Shown here: positions 1 through 5,024 of the stretch, one piece after another | Layout: each line of letters opens with the position of its first letter | How positions within the stretch are numbered: the first letter of the stretch is position 1 | NCBI GenBank assembly: GCA_027040785.1 | Contig: JALULG010000036.1 | Coordinates: forward strand, 1 to 5,286 | Reading direction: 5' to 3' | Origin: a bacterium | GTDB taxonomy: Bacteria; Patescibacteriota; Patescibacteriia; JAACEG01 | DNA: 5,286 bases | Notes under the pieces: model-generated | Database searches by the model: none | The model's input: the letters and a program-made list of their open reading frames with translations, nothing else | What the model was told of the DNA's origin: nothing | Translations under genes and position numbers: made by a program

Positions 1-629
1 GATTATTTGTAAATGATTTGGAGAAAAAAAATAATAAAACAGCTGTTTTTTTCTTTAAACTAAAAGGTTTGCTTAAATCTTTTTTGAAAAGAGCGGGATT
101 TTTCGAAAATGAATTGGAATTTTTCATTCCTCAAGAAAATGATTTTTATATTTATCCTTTATTGCATCCTTATAGAAGTTTGGGGTTGAAAATAAGGGGA
201 GAAAAGATTGGTGTTTTCGGCGAGATTTATCCGGCTGTTTTAAAGAATATTTCGGGAGAAGGGAAAAATATTACTTTTTTTGAATTGGATATTGATAAGA
301 TATTAGAAAAAGATCTTAAAGATTTAAAATTTAAAGAAATTGCAAAATTTCCGGCCATTGAAAGAGACCTGTCTTTTGTCATATCTAAAAAAATATTGTA
401 TAATGAAATTGTTCAAACAATTAAAGAAGTGAATTCGTTGATCAAAAAAATTGAATTGTTTGATTTGTATGAAGACGATAATATTATCGGAGAGAATCGA
501 AAAAGTATGGCTTTTCATTTATCTTTTCAATCCGAGAATAAAACTTTAACATCGGAAGAAGCTGATATTATTTTTGCCAAAATAGTTAAAGTTTTAGAGA
601 AAAAATTTCAAGCTAAAATTAGAAAATAA
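1..629 (+). CDS. pheT: Phenylalanyl-tRNA synthetase beta subunit, C-terminal part (5' end outside window)
   Basis: The reading frame is open from base 3 to the TAA at 627-629, giving 208 residues. This is the C-terminal quarter or so of PheT, which usually has about 650-800 residues. PheT pairs with PheS in a cytoplasmic (alpha-beta)2 enzyme that charges tRNA-Phe. The first ~110 visible residues match the end of the catalytic-like core: a DLKG-type segment (here FFFKLKG) and LHPYRSLGLKI followed by GVFGEIYP. The last ~95 residues (about 345-626) are a clear FDX-ACB anticodon-binding domain, with KFPAIERDLSFVI, LFDLYED, KSMAFHLSFQ, the hallmark KTLTSEEAD, and a basic end. A TTG at 18 could be read as a start, but the frame continues upstream of it with PheT-like residues, so this is a gene cut by the window edge. 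pheS would be expected upstream. Eleven bases separate it from the next gene, so the two are probably co-transcribed. Confidence 0.95.
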   Translation, partial: LFVNDLEKKNNKTAVFFFKLKGLLKSFLKRAGFFENELEFFIPQENDFYIYPLLHPYRSLGLKIRGEKIGVFGEIYPAVLKNISGEGKNITFFELDIDKILEKDLKDLKFKEIAKFPAIERDLSFVISKKILYNEIVQTIKEVNSLIKKIELFDLYEDDNIIGENRKSMAFHLSFQSENKTLTSEEADIIFAKIVKVLEKKFQAKIRK

Positions 630-640
630 TATTTTATTTT

Positions 641-937
641 ATGTTAGAAACAAGCAAAGACTTTTTTTATATTATTTTGGCTTTTTCTATTTTATGGTTA
701 ACGATTTTTGTTTCTTGGATTTTGTATTATTTAATAAAAATTTTTCGCGAAGCCGATAAAATGGTTAAAAACGCAATGAATACTATTGAAAAAGTTGATA
801 ATTTTGTTGACACTTTTAAAGAAAAGATACTTCATTCAAGTTCCAATTTAATGCTTTTGGTTGAATTAATTAAACAAGGAGCTAAACTTCTTGATCGTGG
901 AGAGAAGAAGGTAAAAAGTAGAAAAACCAAAAAATAA
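641..937 (+). CDS. Small single-pass membrane protein of unknown function
   Basis: 98 residues starting at ATG 641, 11 bases after pheT. Residues ~9-33 form one strongly hydrophobic segment rich in Ile, Leu, Phe and Trp, with no cleavage site visible, so it is probably an N-terminal membrane anchor. Residues ~34-85 look helical and amphipathic, with alternating charged and hydrophobic positions (FREADKMVKNAMNTIEKVDNF). The tail is highly basic (KKVKSRKTKK). This architecture resembles DUF948-like or YtxH-like small membrane proteins, but the resemblance is one of shape only and I do not assign a family. The leader before the ATG is all A/T with no Shine-Dalgarno motif. Its place between pheT and another membrane-anchored protein suggests co-transcription. 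It is probably a real gene: it is the only long frame here, it lies on the operon strand, and its composition matches its neighbours. The function is unknown. Confidence 0.8.
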   Translation: MLETSKDFFYIILAFSILWLTIFVSWILYYLIKIFREADKMVKNAMNTIEKVDNFVDTFKEKILHSSSNLMLLVELIKQGAKLLDRGEKKVKSRKTKK

Positions 938-966
938 TTTTATTTAAGGTTTTTTGACTTTATATT

Positions 967-2121
967 ATGTCCTCTGTTAAAAAAATTTATACTTATAAAA
1001 AAATAGCTTTAAATTTTTTCTTTTTGGTTTTGTTTTTGGCTTTGGTCGCTTTTTATTTTATTTTTTACAAAGTGGATGTGATTGTAAAACCGGTAAAAGA
1101 AAAAATCAATTCCGAATTTATAGTGAGAGTTTCCGAAAATAAAGATATGGGGAATAAGGAAATTGAGGGTTTTGTTGATGCGGTTACGGTTGAGGAAGAA
1201 AAAGAATTTCAAGTTACGGGAGAAAAAAAGGAGGCCAAAGAAAATATCGGCACTGTTTTTATTATCAATAAAGCTTCTTTTGACCAACCTTTGATTGTTA
1301 AAACAAGGGTTTTAACTCCGGATAATATATTGTTTCGATTAAAAAAATCTGTTTTAGTGCCGGCCGGCGGAGAAGTGGAGGTGGAAGTTTATCCTGATGA
1401 TAAAAATTTTATCGGACCACTCAAACCGACAAAAATGACAATTCCCGGTCTTTCTAAAAAATTGCAAAAAATTATTTATGCGGAAAATCGTTCCGATTTA
1501 GGAGGATTTAAAAAAGTTTCCGTTTTAAGCCAAGAAGATATTAACATTGCCAAAGAAAAATTGTCCGAAGATTTAATGAAAAAAGCTCAAAAAAAGATCG
1601 CTTTGGATCAAAAAAATAAAATCACTTTAAGTTTGGTCGGTAAAATTCCGCGAATGAAAAAAGTTAATTGGGCGGAAGAACTTGAAAGTAGAACCGATAA
1701 AAAAGTGGGAGAGAAAACCGATACTTTTAAATTATTTTTAAAAAAGAAAATTGTTGAAGTGAATTTTGATGAAAATAAGATTATTGAGTTGGCTGAAAAA
1801 GATGTTCAAAAAATAATTCCCGATGATAAAGAACTTCTAAGTCTTGATAAGGATTCTTTTAATTATGTTTGTCAAAATTTTGATGAAAATAATAAAACCG
1901 CCGAAATTAAAGTTTTTTATTCCGGAGAGATGATTATTAAAAAAGATTTTTTAGATTCTAAACGAGAAGAATTGGTTGGTAAAGACATTGTTTTTGCTAA
2001 AGAATATTTAGAGGATTTGCCGGCAATAGAAAGGGTTGATTTAAAAACTCCTTTCAATCTTTTAAAGCATATTCCCAAAAATAAAAATAAAATTAAAATA
2101 ATCGTTAAAACTGAAAAATAA
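967..2121 (+). CDS. Membrane-anchored baseplate-J-like domain protein
   Basis: 384 residues from ATG 967. A lysine-rich N-terminus (residues 1-12) precedes one transmembrane segment (~13-34), and the rest is probably extracytoplasmic. Residues ~90-190 carry the pattern I associate with baseplate-J-like proteins of Patescibacteria: GTVFIINKASFDQPLIVKTR (95-114), LFRLKKSVLVPAGGEVEVEV (122-141), a TIPGL turn (158-162), IIYAENRSDLGG (169-180) and VLSQEDINIAKEKL (186-199). The C-terminal end (~337-382), with LVGKDIVFAKEYL and a KTPFNLLKHIP segment, also fits that family. In phage the domain forms baseplate structure. In these bacteria the protein is usually a single chromosomal gene without other tail genes, so a phage role is not implied and an envelope role is only inferred. 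A 29-base gap separates it from the preceding gene, and a weak AAGG lies ~17 bases before the ATG, too far to be a convincing ribosome-binding site. The family call comes from memory of the motif pattern, not a profile search. Confidence 0.72.
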   Translation: MSSVKKIYTYKKIALNFFFLVLFLALVAFYFIFYKVDVIVKPVKEKINSEFIVRVSENKDMGNKEIEGFVDAVTVEEEKEFQVTGEKKEAKENIGTVFIINKASFDQPLIVKTRVLTPDNILFRLKKSVLVPAGGEVEVEVYPDDKNFIGPLKPTKMTIPGLSKKLQKIIYAENRSDLGGFKKVSVLSQEDINIAKEKLSEDLMKKAQKKIALDQKNKITLSLVGKIPRMKKVNWAEELESRTDKKVGEKTDTFKLFLKKKIVEVNFDENKIIELAEKDVQKIIPDDKELLSLDKDSFNYVCQNFDENNKTAEIKVFYSGEMIIKKDFLDSKREELVGKDIVFAKEYLEDLPAIERVDLKTPFNLLKHIPKNKNKIKIIVKTEK

Positions 2122-2131
2122 TATAAATATT

Positions 2132-2506
2132 ATGACTAAAAAATATACAATTCTTCTTGTGGATGATGATCAAATTTTAATAGATATGTACGCGAAAAAA
2201 ATGACCAATAACGGTTATGAAATTTTATCGGCCAACAATGGGAAAGAGGGGCTGGCGATGGCATTGGAAAAAAAACCGGATTTGATTTTGTCTGATTTGG
2301 TAATGCCTGATATGGATGGTTTTGATTTCTTGAAAAAAATAAAATCAAATTCGGAAATTAAAAATATTCCGGTTATTGTTTTGACAAATTTAAGTAGCGA
2401 AGAAGATAAAAATAACGCTTTGAAATTGGGGGCGGAAAAATATTTTTTAAAAATTGAATTAACTCCGGCTCAATTAATTGAAGAATTGAAAGAAATTTTA
2501 AATTAA
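2132..2506 (+). CDS. Single-domain response regulator (CheY-like receiver)
   Basis: 124 residues, exactly one receiver domain with no output domain. The acidic pocket is D11-D12-D13 (ILLVDDDQ), the phospho-acceptor is D55 (LILSDLVMPDMDG), the switch Thr is T85 (VIVLTN) and the conserved lysine is K107 (YFLKIE). All catalytic positions for phosphorylation are present. The usual Pro after the lysine (KP, cis-peptide) is replaced by Ile108, which may change the geometry of the beta5-alpha5 loop. The gene starts 10 bases after the membrane protein and is probably the last gene of the pheT operon. No histidine kinase is in the window, so its partner is unknown. As a stand-alone receiver it would act through protein-protein contact in the cytoplasm. 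The domain call is very secure; the biological role is not. Confidence 0.93.
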   Translation: MTKKYTILLVDDDQILIDMYAKKMTNNGYEILSANNGKEGLAMALEKKPDLILSDLVMPDMDGFDFLKKIKSNSEIKNIPVIVLTNLSSEEDKNNALKLGAEKYFLKIELTPAQLIEELKEILN

Positions 2507-2517
2507 GAAAATATTGA

Positions 2518-2546
2518 TTGACTTTTATCTTTTTTTGATGTATTAT
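2518..2546 (+). promoter_or_regulatory. Sigma70-type promoter for aspS
   Basis: A -35 box TTGACT (2518-2523) and a -10 box TATTAT (2541-2546) are separated by exactly 17 bases, each box matching 5 of 6 consensus positions. The predicted start of transcription is an A around 2552-2553, giving an aspS leader of about 52 bases. It lies 12 bases after the stop of the receiver gene, so aspS probably has its own promoter. Confidence 0.65.
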
Positions 2547-2584
2547 AAAATAACTTTAAGCATTAGGTTTGAAGTTATTTTTTT
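2547..2584 (+). terminator. AT-rich hairpin with T-run between the pheT operon and aspS
   Basis: The left arm AAAATAACTTTA (2547-2558) pairs with the right arm TGAAGTTATTTT (2570-2581) through twelve positions including one G-T pair, around an 11-base loop. A run of seven T follows from 2578. The shape is that of a rho-independent terminator for transcripts arriving from the pheT operon, but the stem has only one G-C pair and would be weak. It begins directly after the -10 box of the aspS promoter, so it could instead be a leader hairpin. Confidence 0.4.
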
Positions 2585-2604
2585 GTTTACAATTTTATAA
2601 AATT

Positions 2605-4395
2605 ATGCTTAGGACAAATACTTGTAATGAATTAACCAAAGAACATAATGGGAAAAATGTTATTTTATCCGGTTGGGTTAAAAGCCGTCGTGATCATGGC
2701 GGTATTATTTTTATTGATTTACGTGATCGTTATGGGATTACGCAAATAAATTTTGATCCGAAAATTTCTCAAAAGGCCTGGAAAGAGGCCGATAAAGTTA
2801 GAAATGAATGGGTGATTCAGGTAAAAGGAAGAGTAAGGTTGCGTCCCGATGATATGATTAATCTAAAATTAAAAACCGGCGAAATTGAAGTTGCTTGTTC
2901 GGAAATAAAAATTTTTTCAAAAGCAAAAACACCGCCTTTTGAAATTTCAGAAGAAAAATTGAAAAATGTTCATGAGGAAATACGTTTAAAATACAGATAT
3001 TTGGATTTGCGTCGCCGTAAAATGTTGAATAATTTACTTTTAAGAAATAAAGTGACTAAATATATTAGAGATTATTTTTATAGAAAAGATTTTATTGATA
3101 TTGAAACGCCGTCTTTGATTAAAAATACTCCGGAGGGAAGTCGTGAATATTTGGTTCCCTCCAGAATTTATCAAGGACATTTTTATGTTTTACCGCAAAG
3201 CCCTCAACAGTTAAAGCAATTGTTAATGGTTGGAGGGGTTGATAAATATTTTCAAATAGCTCGTTGTTTTCGTGATGAGGATTTAAGAGGTGATCGTCAA
3301 CCTGAATTTACTCAATTTGAAATTGAAATGAGTTTTGCCGAGCAAGAAGATATAATTCAAGAAATGGAAAATTGTTTTATTGAGGTTACGGAAAAAGTTT
3401 CTTCTGATAAAAAAATTCTTAAAAAACCTTTTCCGAGAATGACCTGGCAAGAGGCAATGACTTTTTACGGTTCGGATAAGCCGGATATTCGTTATGATTT
3501 AAAAATTAAACCGATTACGGAAATGGTTAAGGGGTGCGGTTTTGCCGTTTTTTCAAAAGCCGTTGAAGCCGGCGGGGTTGTGCACGCTTTGAGAGTTCCG
3601 AAAGGATCTGTTTTTACCAGAAAAGAGATTGATAATTTTACCAATTTGGCCATTAAAAACGGCGCCAAAGGATTGGCGTATATTGTAGTTAAAGAAAAAA
3701 AAGACGGAATTTATCAATTGCAATCCCCAATCGTTAAATTTTTAGGAGAAGAGCTTTCTCAAAAAATCATTAAAGAGGTAGGCGCGGAAAGTGGAGATAT
3801 AATATTCTTTGGAGCCGATGATTTTAGAACTGTTTGCGATGCTTTAGGGGTTGTTAGAAAGGCGAGCGCTGAAAAATTAAAGATTATTCCGGAAAACATT
3901 TTGGCTTATTTATGGGTTGTTAATTTTCCGTTATTTGAAGAAAGCAAATCTACCGGAGAAATTTCAGCGGTTCATCATCTTTTTACCAGGCCTTTGGATG
4001 AGGATATTGAAAAAATGGAAAAAGATCCTTTGAATGTTCGCTCTCATGCTTTTGATTTGGTTTTGAATGGAGTTGAAGTTGGAGGCGGTTCAATGAGAAT
4101 TCACGAAAAAGAATTGCAGGAAAAAATATTTCAAATATTGAAAATATCCCAAGAGGACGCTCAAAGACGTTTTGGGCATATGTTAAAAGCTTTTGAATAT
4201 GGGGTTCCGCCTCATGGTGGAATAGCTATGGGCTTGGATCGTTTTGTTATGCTGTTGGCCGGCGAGCCGAATATTAGGGAGGTGATAGCGTTCCCAAAAG
4301 ATGGACGAGCCAGAGATTTAATGCTTAATACTCCGTCAGAAGTAGATGATAAACTTCTCAAAGAATTAGGTTTAAAAATAGACTTGGAAGATTAA
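2605..4395 (+). CDS. aspS: Aspartyl-tRNA synthetase, bacterial type, probably non-discriminating
   Basis: 596 residues, the normal length for bacterial AspRS, a cytoplasmic class IIb enzyme that attaches Asp to tRNA-Asp. The start is ATG 2605: the protein then opens MLRTNTCNEL, as bacterial AspRS does. The in-frame TTG at 2569 would add 12 unrelated residues and lies inside the hairpin. Domains: OB-fold anticodon-binding domain (1-~105, with WVKSRRDHGGIIFIDLRDR); motif 1 (~150-170); flipping loop TPEGSREYLVPSR (175-187); QSPQQLKQLLMVGG (198-211); motif 2 FRDEDLRGDRQPEFTQ (222-237); bacterial GAD insert (~300-415); motif 3 GGIAMGLDRF (538-547). His31 in RRDHGG is the residue linked to relaxed specificity for tRNA-Asp and tRNA-Asn in other bacteria, which would imply Asn-tRNA is made through GatCAB; that is inferred. 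The usual HHPFT is HHLFT here (457-461). It has its own promoter and terminator, so it is probably monocistronic. Confidence 0.98.
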   Translation: MLRTNTCNELTKEHNGKNVILSGWVKSRRDHGGIIFIDLRDRYGITQINFDPKISQKAWKEADKVRNEWVIQVKGRVRLRPDDMINLKLKTGEIEVACSEIKIFSKAKTPPFEISEEKLKNVHEEIRLKYRYLDLRRRKMLNNLLLRNKVTKYIRDYFYRKDFIDIETPSLIKNTPEGSREYLVPSRIYQGHFYVLPQSPQQLKQLLMVGGVDKYFQIARCFRDEDLRGDRQPEFTQFEIEMSFAEQEDIIQEMENCFIEVTEKVSSDKKILKKPFPRMTWQEAMTFYGSDKPDIRYDLKIKPITEMVKGCGFAVFSKAVEAGGVVHALRVPKGSVFTRKEIDNFTNLAIKNGAKGLAYIVVKEKKDGIYQLQSPIVKFLGEELSQKIIKEVGAESGDIIFFGADDFRTVCDALGVVRKASAEKLKIIPENILAYLWVVNFPLFEESKSTGEISAVHHLFTRPLDEDIEKMEKDPLNVRSHAFDLVLNGVEVGGGSMRIHEKELQEKIFQILKISQEDAQRRFGHMLKAFEYGVPPHGGIAMGLDRFVMLLAGEPNIREVIAFPKDGRARDLMLNTPSEVDDKLLKELGLKIDLED

Positions 4396-4405
4396 AAAGA
4401 AAGAT

Positions 4406-4433
4406 AAAAATCACCGTAAAAGGTGATTTTTTG
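4406..4433 (+). terminator. Rho-independent terminator after aspS
   Basis: A perfect 10-base stem, AAAAATCACC (4406-4415) with GGTGATTTTT (4422-4431), closes a 6-base loop, and a run of six T (4427-4432) follows. It begins 11 bases after the aspS stop. The arms are A-rich then T-rich, so it could also stop transcription from the opposite strand, although no minus-strand gene is seen nearby. Confidence 0.9.
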
Positions 4434-4480
4434 TTATACTAATAAAAATCAAAGTAATTTTTGTTTCTATTTTTCCCTCA

Positions 4481-4602
4481 AGATGTTGAAAAAACATTGA
4501 AACAAGTTCAGTATGACATAGAAGGATTTGCTGTTATTTTGAACTTGATTCAGAGTTTCCTTGTTGGCCACTGTTATTCTGAATTTATTTCAGAATCTTA
4601 TG
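4481..4602 (+). repeat. Composite repeat module, copy A
   Basis: The module opens with AGATGTTGAAA, continues through a reverse unit (4494-4518, TGAAACAAGTTCAGTA), a spacer, a degenerate forward unit ending CAGAGTTTC (4551-4559), the link TTGTTGGCCACTG (4561-4573) and a full forward unit (4574-4602). The same order of parts recurs at 4668-4797, so this is one copy of a larger duplicated element rather than a chance run of palindromes. Confidence 0.75.
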
Positions 4603-4612
4603 TCAATTCTGC

Positions 4613-4643
4613 TGTCATCCTGAACTTGTTTCAGGATCTCGTG
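4613..4643 (+). repeat. Solo palindromic unit between modules A and B
   Basis: This is the best-preserved GC-containing unit: TGTCATCCTGAAC (4613-4625) followed by TTGTTTCAGGATCTCGTG (4626-4643). The CCTGAA/TTCAGG core pairs with itself. The segment 4613-4633 is also complementary to 4498-4518 at 20 of 21 positions, and 4620-4634 is fully complementary to 4683-4697. It could therefore form the end of a terminal-inverted-repeat pair with either neighbouring reverse unit. Confidence 0.75.
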
Positions 4644-4667
4644 GTTTAATTCGTTACTTCCCAATGA

Positions 4668-4797
4668 GATGTTGAAATAATGCTGAAACAAGTTCAGTAC
4701 AAGATTCAGCAGAACATAGGGGTCGTATTGTCGCTCTGAATATTTCAGAGTTTCGTTGTTAGTCACTGTCATTCTGAATTTATTTCAGAATCTCATG
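4668..4797 (+). repeat. Composite repeat module, copy B
   Basis: It starts AGATGTTGAAAT (4668-4679), has a reverse unit TGCTGAAACAAGTTCAGTAC (4681-4700), a spacer longer than in copy A containing an extra GATTCAGCAGAACATAGG stretch (4703-4720), a shortened forward unit CTCTGAATATTTCAGAG (4734-4750), the link TTTCGTTGTTAGTCACTG (4751-4768), and a full forward unit ending ATCTCATG (4790-4797). Part order and linkers match copy A, with substitutions and small indels, showing an old direct duplication. Confidence 0.75.
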
Positions 4798-4810
4798 GAT
4801 TTTTAAGTTT

Positions 4811-4892
4811 TACTCCTTTCTCTGAGATTCTGAAATTAACATAAAAAAGAGATGCTGAAATGTTTATATAAGGTAGGAGAGCATTCAGCATA
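4811..4892 (+). repeat. Degenerate third repeat remnant
   Basis: TACTCCTTTCTCTGAGATTC (4811-4830) then TGAAAT resembles the opening of modules A and B. A second piece follows: ATGCTGAA (4852-4859) pairs perfectly with TTCAGCAT (4884-4891) across a 24-base loop. No complete forward unit follows, so this looks like a truncated or decayed copy. Confidence 0.5.
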
Positions 4893-4949
4893 ACGAAAAA
4901 GTTTAACACATATTTCTTCGTTTTTATTATGATTATATCGTCTTTTTGT

Positions 4950-4978
4950 TTGATGTTAACTTTAAGGTGTAGTATAAT
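4950..4978 (+). promoter_or_regulatory. Sigma70-type promoter for scpA
   Basis: The -35 box TTGATG (4950-4955, 4 of 6 consensus) and a perfect -10 box TATAAT (4973-4978) are separated by 17 bases. Transcription should begin near 4985, leaving a leader of about 40 bases before the scpA ATG. It stands directly downstream of the repeat cluster and is the only good promoter in the gap. Confidence 0.75.
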
Positions 4979-5024
4979 TAAATTAAGAATTACATTGCAA
5001 AGCTTTGGTGTTTAATGATAATAT

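Larger units (their letters stand above)
4480..4892. repeat. Cluster of diverged palindromic repeat units
   Basis: At least seven recognisable units share a self-complementary core of the type CTGAA-N5-TTCAG. Forward units read TGTCAT, then CTGAA...TTCAG, then ATCTC(A/G)TG; reverse units read (G)ATG-CTGAAACAAGTTCAG-TATGACA. Forward units: 4532-4560 (degenerate), 4572-4602, 4613-4643, 4729-4755 (shortened, CTCTGAA/TTCAGAG) and 4767-4797. Reverse units: 4494-4518 and about 4680-4700. Broken pieces occur at 4825-4836 and 4851-4891. Each unit can fold into its own hairpin and opposite-facing units can pair over longer range. Similar short palindromes with CTGAACTTGTTTCAGGATCTC-like sequence are scattered in many bacterial genomes; I recall this from general knowledge and have not searched for it. 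Confidence 0.85.
4434..5024. other. Non-coding gap between aspS and scpA
   Basis: About 590 bases with no credible gene, long for a window where other gaps are 10-100 bases. 4434-4479 is plain AT-rich sequence after the terminator. 4480-4892 is a cluster of palindromic repeats. 4893-4949 is AT-rich with nothing I can name beyond a 6-base inverted repeat (AACGAA 4892-4897 and TTCGTT 4917-4922). 4950-4978 is the scpA promoter and the rest is the scpA leader. Short frames on both strands are translations of the repeats. I see no tRNA, riboswitch or transposase remnant. Confidence 0.8.

Noticed and set aside
18..20. TTG as the start of the first gene
   Set aside because: The frame stays open upstream to the window edge and the residues there fit PheT; the visible part is only the C-terminus of a much longer protein.
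324..518. Minus-strand open frame opposite pheT
   Set aside because: Shadow of the FDX-ACB coding region; rich in Phe and Asn as expected from antisense of AT-rich Lys/Glu codons, with no support.
922..955. Inverted repeat AAAAACC / GGTTTTT with T-run between the two membrane-protein genes
   Set aside because: Only two G-C pairs, a 19-base loop, and the left arm lies within the coding sequence of the first gene; too weak to call a terminator.
1009..1287. Minus-strand open frame opposite the baseplate-J-like gene
   Set aside because: Low-complexity Phe/Asn/Lys antisense product, no start signal, fully overlapped by a well-supported gene.
2136..2348. Minus-strand open frame opposite the receiver gene
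   Set aside because: Antisense of an unmistakable receiver domain; no recognisable protein.
2569..2604. TTG start giving 12 extra N-terminal residues on AspRS
   Set aside because: AspRS proteins normally begin as the ATG 2605 form does, and the TTG lies in the hairpin only about 16 bases after the predicted transcription start.
4431..4440. Promoter at TTGTTATACT just after the aspS terminator
   Set aside because: TATACT resembles a -10 box, but no -35 box lies at a suitable distance and no gene follows closely.
4461..4649. 62-residue plus-strand open frame
   Set aside because: It lies inside the repeat cluster and its protein is a translation of the palindromes (ILNLIQS, SEFISES, VILNLFQDL), a pattern known from spurious ORFs. 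No start signal or domain.
4590..4772. 60-residue minus-strand open frame
   Set aside because: It covers the same repeats in reverse (LNLFQH, EILKQVQDD), so it is repeat-derived. No promoter or ribosome-binding site seen.
4480..4892. CRISPR array
   Set aside because: Units occur in both orientations, are strongly diverged, and are separated by irregular distances with recurring rather than unique spacers; no cas genes.
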